A stretch of 64,000 bases of DNA, taken from assembly GCF_002150505.1 (NCBI RefSeq), contig NZ_MSSV01000018.1, positions 38,636 to 102,635 on the forward strand, in the 5' to 3' direction. This DNA is from Algoriphagus ratkowskyi. Lineage in GTDB: Bacteria; Bacteroidota; Bacteroidia; Cytophagales; Cyclobacteriaceae. Under the pieces are notes generated by a model. It was not told the origin of the DNA. It was given only the letters and a program-made list of their open reading frames with translations, and made no database searches. The first letter of the stretch is position 1. Every line of letters starts with the position of its first letter. The translations under genes and the position numbers were made by a program. Of this stretch, positions 1 to 8,851 are shown one piece after another.

Positions 1-3000
1 AATTACTACTTCGGTAGTAGCATTTGGTACACCACCACACCAATTAGAGGCAGAATTCCAGTTGGAGCTGAAATATCCTAGCCAAACACCTGGAGTACAA
101 GTGCTGTTAGTAACATTCAAAATACCAGTACCGGTCGTCCCAAAATATTGCGCAACTTTGAAACTTGCAGTTGTAGCTACTGTCGATCCATAAGAACCAT
201 TCGACTGGCCGGCGGATCCCAAGGTCAGATTTGCAGCAGTATGAGTTACAGAACTACCCAGTCTAGCTATGGCTAAGCCATTGACTGTTATTGTTCCAGC
301 TATTGTAGTGGCAGTTCCAAACGTTTTGTCCCCACTGCCTTGGAGAATCAAGTCTCCATAGCTGATAACTGGGATAGATTGATTGGCCGTCGCGCTATAA
401 TTTACTCTTGAACCAATACCTGTCACCAATCCTGTAGACTTAGTGAAATTACCTGACGCAATTTCTATTTCGCCACCTGCTGATAGTGGGTCAAGGGTAG
501 TAGTCCCAGAAGTGTTTAATACGCTTAGCGCGTTATAAATACCATAGACGATACGTTGATTTCCAGCAGATGCGGTATAGTTTATCCCAAATGTCCAAGT
601 CTTTCTTCTTGGCAGAGGAGGGACAGTTGCATTTGCGGTGTTCAATAGCCCAGTCCCCGAACTTACATTCATGCCACTTAGTGTAAATGTGGACATGTTC
701 AAACTCATAGTGGCAGGAATAGCTAATTGCCCTGTCTGTGCGATGTTAGTTGTGGCAGTGATCTCGTTATCAGCAACTACGCTCAAAGTAATATTTCGTA
801 AGCCTGTTCCTGATAATTCAGCACCTGTATTTTTGCTATTTCCTTGGTAGATCACATCGTATGCCGCTACACCTTGAATCGTCCCTGAAAAAGTAGAAGT
901 TGCTCCCGTGATTCCCCCTCTGGTTATTTGAGTATTTGCTACGACAGTTAATCTAGAACCAGCAGTCAAAGTACCAGCTGTCAAAACCAAGGAATTGGTC
1001 AAGGTTAGGTTGGAATTTAGGATTACTTGATCAGCAGAGGCTTTCTCCAGAATTACTCGATAAATAGAGGTGCTAGAAGTACCTCCAAAGGTTTGATTTC
1101 CTACAGCTTTGAAAATGATTCTACCTTGATTTGGCGTATAAGACCCATTATTGGTCCAGTTGCCATAAATATCCAAATTAAAGGCGCCCGAAAAAGCAAG
1201 CGTTGCATCTGTCTGAATAGTGATGTTACGTACAATTGCTCCTGCAGATCCTATAATGGGTTGGTTTGGGGCAGAGGCGGATATTGTTACATCTGTAGTG
1301 GAGGAAGGAATCGATCCACACCAGTTTGCTGCGTCATTCCAGTCTGAGCTGACATATCCAAGCCACAATCCAGCAGTACAATTACTGCTTGCCACAGTCA
1401 ATATTCCAGAGCCGGTTGCTCCAAAAGAAGTATTGATTTTGAAGGTTGCTCCGGAAGCTGAACTTCCAAAAGTGCCATTGGGCTGACCTGTACTTCCTAT
1501 TGTGAGGAAAGACGCTGAGTGGTTTATGCTGCCCAACTTGGCAATGACCCCTGGAATAATAGTCAAAGAACCAACAATATTGGACGCTCCTGAGAAGGAT
1601 TTATCTCCACTACCATCTAAAATTAGGTTGTTGAAAGCTATTCCAGGCACAGATTGAGGGCCATTTGCAGCAAAACGAACTGTGGAGCCCGTAGACGTAT
1701 ATGCTCCCAAAGCTGTAAAATTGCCTGTGGAAAGTACAATTTCTCCTCCATCGCCAATAGGAGCAAGTGTGTTTGTGCCTGAACTATTAGAAGCAGTAAG
1801 TCCATTGTACGTCCCAAATACTAATTTTTGGCCGCCAGTTGACGCGGTGTAGTTGACTGGGAATGACCATGTTTTTCCAGCTGGAAGTGGTGTTGACCCT
1901 GTGTTTTGAGTTGTTAGTAGCCCAAGACCAGTGGTGATTAGAGAAGTATTGGACAGAGAAAAAGTGCCCATGGCCAATGTATTGCCAGAAGGGATGGCCA
2001 GTGTACCTGTATGGGCAATGTTAGTTCCGGCAGTAAGTATATTTCCTGAAGTTAGCCCTAGGGTCAGGTTTCTCAATCCAGCAACTCCGCTTAATTCAGC
2101 ACCACTGGTTTTATTTTCTCCGCTATAAATCACATCATAGACATTAGATCCTTGGAGAGTGCCTGTAAATGAGGTCGGTAAAGAGGCTGTTCCAGCTCTT
2201 TGGATACTTGAATTAGCACCCATAGTCAAGTTGGTGCCTGCTGCGAGTGTGCCGGAAGTAAGTGTCAGAATATTGGAAACGCCGGTAGCGTTCGAAAGCG
2301 TTAGTATTACCCCACCATTTACTTGGAGATTATAAAAGTTTTTAGCCCCACTGCCACTTATCGATGATGGTCCTGCATTGAAGAGAAAAGTACTGTTCTC
2401 AGCATCAAAGGAACCGGAGTTAGAGAAGTTTCCGGAAATTATATGTGAAAATGTCCCTGCGTCCATATTCCCAGCAGCAAGAATTGCCAGATCTCCAGAA
2501 ACTGTGATTGCTCCATTAAGGGATTTGATTCCAGACCCAGAAAAAGTAATATGTTGAAAATTACTTGCCCCTATCAATGCATCGTTACTGCCAGAAAAGT
2601 TAACTGTGGAAGCACCAGAGATGAAAGTTCCAGCATTCGTCCAGTTTCCTTCTACATTAATTGTAAATGCTCCTGAAACAGTTAACGTCGCACCATTTTG
2701 TATTAGCAAGCTTCTTGCTATTGCTCCATTGGCTCCAATGCTTGGTTGATTTGGAGCTGAAGATGAGATAACCACGTCGGTAGTTGCTGTAGGTAATCCT
2801 CCACACCAGTTGGTAGGATCAAACCAGTTAGTAGAAGTGGTTCCTAGCCATTCTCCATAAATACAAACTGATGTGACATTGATCAGGCCTGTTCCAGTAG
2901 TCCCAAAATATTGACTGATTTTATTCGTAGCGCTGGAGGCACTACTACCATACGATCCTGTGGATTGAATCACATTGTTAAGTAAGAGTGATCCCACAGT

Positions 3001-6000
3001 TCGATTTGTATTACCTAATTTTGCGACAGCTGTCCCACCAATCGACAAACTTCCTGAAATGTTAGTAAGTGTAGAAAGTGTTTTGTCTCCGCTGCCATTC
3101 AATGTCACATTGTTAAATGTAATTGCAGGGATAGATTGTGCTGCAGAAGCATTAAATACTACGTTTGATCCTGTGACAGTATAGGTTTGAGAACCTGTCA
3201 AAGTGAATTGACCTGATCCGATTGTAATATTTCCTTCACTTAATTGAGCCAACGTGATAACTCCAGAAGATCCTGATAGATCCAATCCTGAATACGTCCC
3301 AAACACCACTTTTTGTGAACCGGTAAGATTGGCATATCGAACCAAAAAACTCCAGTTTACACCAGCTGGTAATGGATTGATTGTCGTATTGCTTGTGATC
3401 AACGTACCAGCACCAGAAGTTGTTAAGCCTGGCCTTGTAAGCTGAAATGTGCTCATATTCAGCGTGTTTCCAGTAGGAATAGTCAATAGTTGAGATAAAC
3501 TTACAATTGCGGAAGCAGTCAAGGTAGTACTTGCATTCATTGCAAGAGTAACATCCCGCAGGCCAGTGCCTGTGATCTCAGATCCTGTTGATTTTGTCCC
3601 AACTTCATAGACCACATCGTAAGCATTGCTGCCTTGTATGCTTCCTGTCATCCCTGTGGAGGTGCCAGTCCCTCTTCTTCGGATAGTAGATGCTGCACCC
3701 ATGGTCAAATTGCTGCCTGCTGCCAAGGTACCAGAATCAAGGATCAGTTGATTGGAAATACTGAATCCATTAGCAGCCGTCAGACCAGCAGTATTATTTA
3801 GGGTAAGATTATAAAAGGTATTGGAAGATGCAGTGATAGTTTGGGCTGCCGATCCATTGAAAGTAATTGTACTCGTTGATGGAGTATATGATCCGGTGCT
3901 GCTAGTCCAGTTGCCTGCAAGAGTATGGAAATAGGCTCCTGCATTAAAATTATTTGTAATAGAAATATTTCCAGTGGCAGTTAGAATTCCTATTGCATTT
4001 TTTGCACCAGATCCACTGAAGGTCAAATTATTGAAATTACTGGCGCCGATATAGCTGTGAATTGTTCCAGTGAAATTGATGGTAGATCCAGTAGCTGTGA
4101 ATGTGCCTGCTTTAGTCCAATTTCCTCCCACTGTGTGCGTTAGGGCTCCAGCTGTGAAATTTCCGGCTATCGATACATTACCTGATATTGCTAAGGGGCC
4201 AGAAGCAGATTTTACACCTGAACCTGAAAAGATCACATTTTCGAAGTTAGAGGTGCTTATTGCAGCTGCCCCTGTACCATTAAAATCAAATGTGGATCCA
4301 CTGGCAGTAAATGTTCCATTTCTAGTCCAATTACCGGCTACTTGGTAAATATAGAGACCGGGAGTCCAGTTGGAACCTGCATCAATTGAAACATTTCCTC
4401 CTACAGAAAAACCAGCAGAACCAATTGATGTAGTAGTGCCTGTGAAGGTTAGATTTCCGCATATAGCAGATGTAGCAGAGGAAAATGTTTTGGTATCAGA
4501 TCCACTTATAATTAGAACCCCATAATTTACACCTCCTATGAGTTGACCTAAATTTCCATCGTATTCGACTATACTAGTACAAGGAATCGTGTAAGTGCTG
4601 TAGTTTTTAGGGAAATTGTCAGTTCCCCCTACATTCAATTTCAATCCTGCACCAAGGCTAAATGTTCCACCAGCAGCGCTTTTATTCAACGTAAATGTAT
4701 CAAGATCAAGATTGCCTTGGTTGACCAACAAGTCAGCTCCTACGACTACATCTTTCTCCCAACTCACGGTATTAAATCCAGAAAGACCGGTGTTTTCTAT
4801 TCTTATGGTATTGACGGAGGATGGGAAGTTTGAGTTAGAGGTTTGATTCGTGGTTCCGTTGAAGATGTAATTAGCATCTGCATTGTAGTTACGGGTACCT
4901 GTTGACCGTACATGTCCAGTTCCGCCAGTGGTTGCAATTCCATCTACTGCTCGAATGCCGAGAGTAGCTCCAGAATTTATAGTGAAATTTCCTCCACCAT
5001 TAAAGGTTGTAGCATCGCTTGCTGTTTGAATGCTTGAATTTGCACTTATATTCCAATTGATTTGGTTACTTACAATCCCCCCTGATAGGAAAGTCTGAAT
5101 TGGACCAGCTCCATTTAAGTTTATAGTTCCAACACCGCTACTTGATTCAGTGATGGTGCCTGCCGAATGTGTAAAATGACCTGCTACAGCTAAAGAACTC
5201 CCGAAAGTGCTTAAACCCATATCCAAGGTGCCACCAGTTTGGTTATAATTTCCTGCTATAGTTAAAGTTCTTGCGGCCGTGGGAGAGATATAATAATTTC
5301 CGCTTATTAATGATACGTTACCATCTACTTGGTAATTGCTTCCTTGCCTTAATGATCCACCGGTTCCATTTTGAATAATAAGGTCCCCAGCAATTCTGAT
5401 AGGAGACCAAGTCATATTTACTCCCATCCCAGAACTATTTAAAACAACGTTGCCAAATGTCTGAGCTGTTCCTCCAGAAGTTGTAGTGGTAGTCCCAGTT
5501 ATTCTAAGAGTCGAATTTGGATCCCATGTGCTTAATGGTAATGCTGCACCGTTTCGATTATGATGCATTTCAGAACTGGCTGCAAAAGTTAATTCTGTTG
5601 CAGTAACCGCAGAAAAACTGCCTCCAGTATTGGTGATTTTACCATTGACGAGGATATTGCATCCAGTGTTATTGATGCGAAGATTACCTAGATTCCCCAA
5701 AATTAACTCACCATCAATCTGACCTGTAGCATTTGCTGCTAGACTTATTCTCATACGGGTTACAGAACTTGCCAAAGTCAGCTTCGACCCCGAATCAATT
5801 ACTAAATCTGTTCCTGCGCCATTTCCTACAGTAATAGCAGTACTGGCAGTAACATTAAAGGCCACTTGTGTATTATTAGAAACAATAAGTCTCCCTATCA
5901 CTTGGCCGCTAGTGACCGATGTGATATTGAGCGTAGCTCCTGAGTTAAATTGAAGAATATCAGTAGATGCCGCCGTTGTTCTTGTTGGGTTCCAGTTGGT

Positions 6001-6177
6001 AGATGTAGCCCAAGAGCCTCCTACCGATCCATTTGGTAAAGTAGGCCCCTTCCATGTGTAGGTAGCTTGGCCAAAGATATTCGTACAGAAAAATAGAAAT
6101 AGGAAAGCAACTAGGCAAAATTTAATCTGCCATTTCCCAAAGTTTATAAAAGTGTCTGTAAGAATAAACCTCTTCAC
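1..6177 (-). CDS. Giant secreted beta-repeat protein, 5' part only (C-terminus outside window)
   Basis: One open frame runs from a GTG at 6177 to the left edge, giving 2059 residues without a stop. The first 40 residues carry a basic stretch and a hydrophobic core ending near IFGQA, which looks like an export signal. The rest is rich in T, S, N and G and made of recurring units such as GNWTNxGTF, FNNLTFSGSGxK and AGTLxxGxNLTMG, typical of beta-helix surface proteins. A longer module opens with WNxAxNWCGxxPxxTTDVxI and occurs at about 2840-2760, 1355-1275 and 60-1, spaced 495 and 427 residues. Large secreted proteins of this type in Bacteroidota usually end in a type IX sorting domain, but the end is not visible here. 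Function is probably adhesion or surface layer, by inference. No ATG fits upstream, so the GTG start is a choice. Small plus-strand ORFs in this stretch are shadows. Confidence 0.85.
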   Translation of the reverse strand, partial: MKRFILTDTFINFGKWQIKFCLVAFLFLFFCTNIFGQATYTWKGPTLPNGSVGGSWATSTNWNPTRTTAASTDILQFNSGATLNITSVTSGQVIGRLIVSNNTQVAFNVTASTAITVGNGAGTDLVIDSGSKLTLASSVTRMRISLAANATGQIDGELILGNLGNLRINNTGCNILVNGKITNTGGSFSAVTATELTFAASSEMHHNRNGAALPLSTWDPNSTLRITGTTTTTSGGTAQTFGNVVLNSSGMGVNMTWSPIRIAGDLIIQNGTGGSLRQGSNYQVDGNVSLISGNYYISPTAARTLTIAGNYNQTGGTLDMGLSTFGSSLAVAGHFTHSAGTITESSSGVGTINLNGAGPIQTFLSGGIVSNQINWNISANSSIQTASDATTFNGGGNFTINSGATLGIRAVDGIATTGGTGHVRSTGTRNYNADANYIFNGTTNQTSNSNFPSSVNTIRIENTGLSGFNTVSWEKDVVVGADLLVNQGNLDLDTFTLNKSAAGGTFSLGAGLKLNVGGTDNFPKNYSTYTIPCTSIVEYDGNLGQLIGGVNYGVLIISGSDTKTFSSATSAICGNLTFTGTTTSIGSAGFSVGGNVSIDAGSNWTPGLYIYQVAGNWTRNGTFTASGSTFDFNGTGAAAISTSNFENVIFSGSGVKSASGPLAISGNVSIAGNFTAGALTHTVGGNWTKAGTFTATGSTINFTGTIHSYIGASNFNNLTFSGSGAKNAIGILTATGNISITNNFNAGAYFHTLAGNWTSSTGSYTPSTSTITFNGSAAQTITASSNTFYNLTLNNTAGLTAANGFSISNQLILDSGTLAAGSNLTMGAASTIRRRGTGTSTGMTGSIQGSNAYDVVYEVGTKSTGSEITGTGLRDVTLAMNASTTLTASAIVSLSQLLTIPTGNTLNMSTFQLTRPGLTTSGAGTLITSNTTINPLPAGVNWSFLVRYANLTGSQKVVFGTYSGLDLSGSSGVITLAQLSEGNITIGSGQFTLTGSQTYTVTGSNVVFNASAAQSIPAITFNNVTLNGSGDKTLSTLTNISGSLSIGGTAVAKLGNTNRTVGSLLLNNVIQSTGSYGSSASSATNKISQYFGTTGTGLINVTSVCIYGEWLGTTSTNWFDPTNWCGGLPTATTDVVISSSAPNQPSIGANGAIARSLLIQNGATLTVSGAFTINVEGNWTNAGTFISGASTVNFSGSNDALIGASNFQHITFSGSGIKSLNGAITVSGDLAILAAGNMDAGTFSHIISGNFSNSGSFDAENSTFLFNAGPSSISGSGAKNFYNLQVNGGVILTLSNATGVSNILTLTSGTLAAGTNLTMGANSSIQRAGTASLPTSFTGTLQGSNVYDVIYSGENKTSGAELSGVAGLRNLTLGLTSGNILTAGTNIAHTGTLAIPSGNTLAMGTFSLSNTSLITTGLGLLTTQNTGSTPLPAGKTWSFPVNYTASTGGQKLVFGTYNGLTASNSSGTNTLAPIGDGGEIVLSTGNFTALGAYTSTGSTVRFAANGPQSVPGIAFNNLILDGSGDKSFSGASNIVGSLTIIPGVIAKLGSINHSASFLTIGSTGQPNGTFGSSASGATFKINTSFGATGSGILTVASSNCTAGLWLGYVSSDWNDAANWCGSIPSSTTDVTISASAPNQPIIGSAGAIVRNITIQTDATLAFSGAFNLDIYGNWTNNGSYTPNQGRIIFKAVGNQTFGGTSSTSIYRVILEKASADQVILNSNLTLTNSLVLTAGTLTAGSRLTVVANTQITRGGITGATSTFSGTIQGVAAYDVIYQGNSKNTGAELSGTGLRNITLSVVADNEITATTNIAQTGQLAIPATMSLNMSTFTLSGMNVSSGTGLLNTANATVPPLPRRKTWTFGINYTASAGNQRIVYGIYNALSVLNTSGTTTLDPLSAGGEIEIASGNFTKSTGLVTGIGSRVNYSATANQSIPVISYGDLILQGSGDKTFGTATTIAGTITVNGLAIARLGSSVTHTAANLTLGSAGQSNGSYGSTVATTASFKVAQYFGTTGTGILNVTNSTCTPGVWLGYFSSNWNSASNWCGGVPNATTEVVI

Positions 6178-6854
6178 AGTTAATATTTTTAACAAATAAG
6201 TCTATTTATGTTTTTATTAAAATTGACTAGTTTAAAAAAAGTAATTAGCAAATTCTAAATACGTTATTTCTGATTTTCAAATTAAAAAACGTCCAAAAAA
6301 ATAATTGAGAGAGGAACTGATAAAAAGGGTGTAAAAGTTTGTAAAACAGCAGAAAAATCTTGGCATAAAAAAATTACAGCATCAGATAAAGAGTAATTTT
6401 TTTGGTCAAATTAGGTGATGAATGGTTGGGTCGAAAGTGTTGACAAGTCAAATAACATATAGTGTATTTTGTGTTATGTAAAAGACTTCTTGTCCTATTA
6501 TATTGTTTAATATCAATTACAATATTTATTTATACTAAGTGGCTATTTATAAATTTTAATCTATTCTGATTCATTTAAATAATCACGTATAGATAATGTA
6601 ATTATTAAAATAAAAATCTTAAAACGATTGAAATTTCATTTTTCTTACCAGCCAAGCGACTTCAAAAGGCTAATTTATTATTCATCCGTACAAAGGTGAA
6701 TTGATCTCAAATCATCGAAAAAGAGATTATTTAGGATCTTTAAACTCAGAATGAAAATTCGTGGCAAAAGAATCATCACTGCCTAGAACTTCATTTCTCA
6801 AAAATTTTTAACCTCCTTTTAACTTTAAATTAAGAGAATAGGGGATAGGAATTT
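6178..6854. other. AT-rich intergenic region, no gene seen
   Basis: About 680 bases separate the start of the giant secreted protein from the stop of the antiporter gene. The DNA is very AT-rich. I see no convincing ORF, RNA gene or strong hairpin. It should hold the promoter of the giant gene; near 6220-6240 the minus strand reads TTAGAATTTG, one base longer than a TAnnTTTG box, so I do not call it. The end near 6800-6850 lies just after the antiporter stop and shows no clear terminator. Confidence 0.5.
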
Positions 6855-8138
6855 CTATTTTCCGATGGCGTCATTTGAGTTTTCCATAACACTAGGGACC
6901 TTCCATTTTACACTTCCTACTGCCTTACTATTAGCGAGGTCAATGGCTTTGGATGACCTTTTCTTTTCATAGATCATACCAAAAGTCATGATCAAGCTGG
7001 TGCCAATAATCACAAATAAAAGTATTCCCGGCTCAAATGATTCCACTTGGCCTTCTGCAGGAATGCCGTAAAAAAGCAAAACTGTAATTAAACCTCTTGG
7101 TGCTATAAATAACTGAGGGATTATATCTTTTCCTTCAAAAATCAGTAATAAGACAAAACGGATACCATAGATCGAAGCAATGAGAAGACTACTAATCAAT
7201 GCTACTTGCAAGTCAAAAAGTGAAGTGATAGCTATCGTTAAACCAAAAATAACGAAGAAGAGAGTTCTAACAACAAATGCTGTTTCTGCTGTAATCGTAT
7301 GCAATTCATGATAGATCTGATGTGCTTTGGCATAATCCAACAGGCGAGAAAGCCTGCCTTTGAAAAACAACTTCATATTGGCGATCACTAATCCAAAGAT
7401 CAAGATTATGATCAGTGATGAGAGATGCATTTTCTTGCCTAAAGCATACAGAAGAAGTAATACAGCGATTAGTAGGAAAAGCTTGACATTGCTTTTGATT
7501 TTCTGGAAAATCAAAATAATTGCATAACTAGCTATCAGGGAGATGGCCACGGTGAGTAGTAAATTTCCCCCAAATCCAACAATACCATTGTCTTCGGCAG
7601 GGTTTAGTTTTCCGGTAAGGAAGTAGAAAAGTGTAATCCCTAGAATATCAGAAAAAGTGCTCTCGTAGATGTGAAACTCACGTTTCTTGTTGATCAAACC
7701 TGATACACTAGGTATGATAATGGAACTAGAGAGTATTGAAAGTGGCGTAGCATAAAGCCATGCCGATTGCATTGTCATCTCTGGTATATAATAATATAAG
7801 ATACTTGCTGCTGCCCAAGTGGATAGCATCAGGCCTAGTAGTGCAATTGCTAGCGATTTGAGGATAGGGACTAGCTTCTCCCGCTTGAGCTCAAGTTCAA
7901 GAGCTGCTTCCAGTACGATCATGATCAGACCCACGATTCCCAAGACTTCAAGAATTGGAAAGAAGTCTATTTGTGCGGAAGTGAAGTATTGAAGAAGATA
8001 TTGGAGAATTATGCCCAAAGATATAAGCATCAAAACTGCCGGAATGTTGGACTTTTTGGAGATGCCGTTAAAAAGAAAGGATAATATAATAATCAATGAG
8101 AATTCAATGATCAGATTATAGGAGGATACGATTTCCAT
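6855..8138 (-). CDS. Cation:proton antiporter (CPA family), last gene of a three-gene operon
   Basis: The 427-residue protein is almost entirely hydrophobic, with about 11-12 predicted membrane segments. Its layout fits the Na+/H+ exchanger domain of CPA-family antiporters, which exchange Na+ or K+ for protons across the inner membrane. Visible features are an early NGISKKSNIPAVLMLISLGI segment, an acidic membrane helix (VLEAALELEL) and a late APRGLITVLLFYGIP segment, the usual APRG-containing helix of these exchangers. It has no C-terminal RCK/TrkA domain; a short polar tail follows the last helix. The ATG overlaps the stop of the upstream MscS-like gene in a TAATG junction, so translation is probably coupled. 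Ion specificity cannot be read from the sequence. Its pairing with a channel-like protein and an ATPase suggests ion or osmotic control, by inference. Confidence 0.85.
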   Translation of the reverse strand: MEIVSSYNLIIEFSLIIILSFLFNGISKKSNIPAVLMLISLGIILQYLLQYFTSAQIDFFPILEVLGIVGLIMIVLEAALELELKREKLVPILKSLAIALLGLMLSTWAAASILYYYIPEMTMQSAWLYATPLSILSSSIIIPSVSGLINKKREFHIYESTFSDILGITLFYFLTGKLNPAEDNGIVGFGGNLLLTVAISLIASYAIILIFQKIKSNVKLFLLIAVLLLLYALGKKMHLSSLIIILIFGLVIANMKLFFKGRLSRLLDYAKAHQIYHELHTITAETAFVVRTLFFVIFGLTIAITSLFDLQVALISSLLIASIYGIRFVLLLIFEGKDIIPQLFIAPRGLITVLLFYGIPAEGQVESFEPGILLFVIIGTSLIMTFGMIYEKKRSSKAIDLANSKAVGSVKWKVPSVMENSNDAIGK

Positions 8139-8836
8139 TAGGAGTCAAATTTTTCAGTAGAGTTAATTAGCACTTCGTGATCTTGCAAGAAGTTGATAAA
8201 ATCTTCATGTTGCGCTCCCTTCACTAAGGTGTAATGAAGCAAGTAAGTGTTTTCATTTTGTAAGGCTTTCAGTATAATCGGTTTGCCTAAGACTAAAATA
8301 GGGTGATCAAAAATCAAATTCTGCAACTTCTCTTTCGAAAGTTCTGATTTCAAATAAAGCGCTCGTTGCTGAACATTAGTATGGTTTGAAATCAAGGTAA
8401 AACCTGTATGATCAAAGGAGTTGTACCAAACCCACCGCTCACCTTGGTCTGTTATCAATACCAGTCCCAAACTGCCTATCCGGTTAATTCTGCCGCGCAT
8501 CTTTCCGGCTTTCACCACAGTGTCCACAGCTAATAGAGGACTAGAGCGTATAAAAAGTCCACTCACATAGTTGCCGAGTTGTTTGAAGACAAATCCGGCC
8601 ACTAGCAAAATGATGAACCCATGAGTTAAGGGGTCAAGAGCAACAAAACCGCCAATGACTACAATCCAAGCTATAGGCTTATAAAAGAGCCTGATTTTGT
8701 AAATTAATGCAATATACTTTTTATTGATTCTCTTGTTTTTCACATATCTCGTAAAACCCAAATACCCAAAATATATGAGCATATATATTGCTGATACGAT
8801 GAGAATTAAGACAAGGAGATCATTCCAATGATTCAT
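8138..8836 (-). CDS. Short MscS-like membrane protein
   Basis: This 232-residue protein has about three N-terminal hydrophobic helices (roughly residues 7-27, 50-70 and 72-95) and then a soluble part. The stretch FKQLGNYVSGLFIRSSPLLA followed by VDTVVKAGKMRGRINRIGSL matches the pore-helix to beta-domain transition of MscS channels, where a helix with spaced glycines is followed by a small beta barrel. It is shorter than E. coli MscS (286 residues), and the usual IPN motif is replaced by WVWYNS, so gating may differ. It lies 15 bases after the ATPase gene and overlaps the antiporter start by one base, so the three are surely co-transcribed. It may be a mechanosensitive channel or only a membrane anchor using this fold; I favour an MscS-superfamily member of unknown gating. 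Confidence 0.7.
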   Translation of the reverse strand: MNHWNDLLVLILIVSAIYMLIYFGYLGFTRYVKNKRINKKYIALIYKIRLFYKPIAWIVVIGGFVALDPLTHGFIILLVAGFVFKQLGNYVSGLFIRSSPLLAVDTVVKAGKMRGRINRIGSLGLVLITDQGERWVWYNSFDHTGFTLISNHTNVQQRALYLKSELSKEKLQNLIFDHPILVLGKPIILKALQNENTYLLHYTLVKGAQHEDFINFLQDHEVLINSTEKFDS

Positions 8837-8851
8837 AGGACTATTGGTAGA

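Noticed and set aside
638..4846. Eight short plus-strand ORFs (60-110 residues)
   Set aside because: They are antisense to the continuous minus-strand frame of the giant secreted protein, mirror its repetitive composition and match no family.
6430..6460. TTGACA-like promoter on the plus strand
   Set aside because: No plus-strand gene follows until 12933, and TTGACA is not the usual Bacteroidota -33 box.
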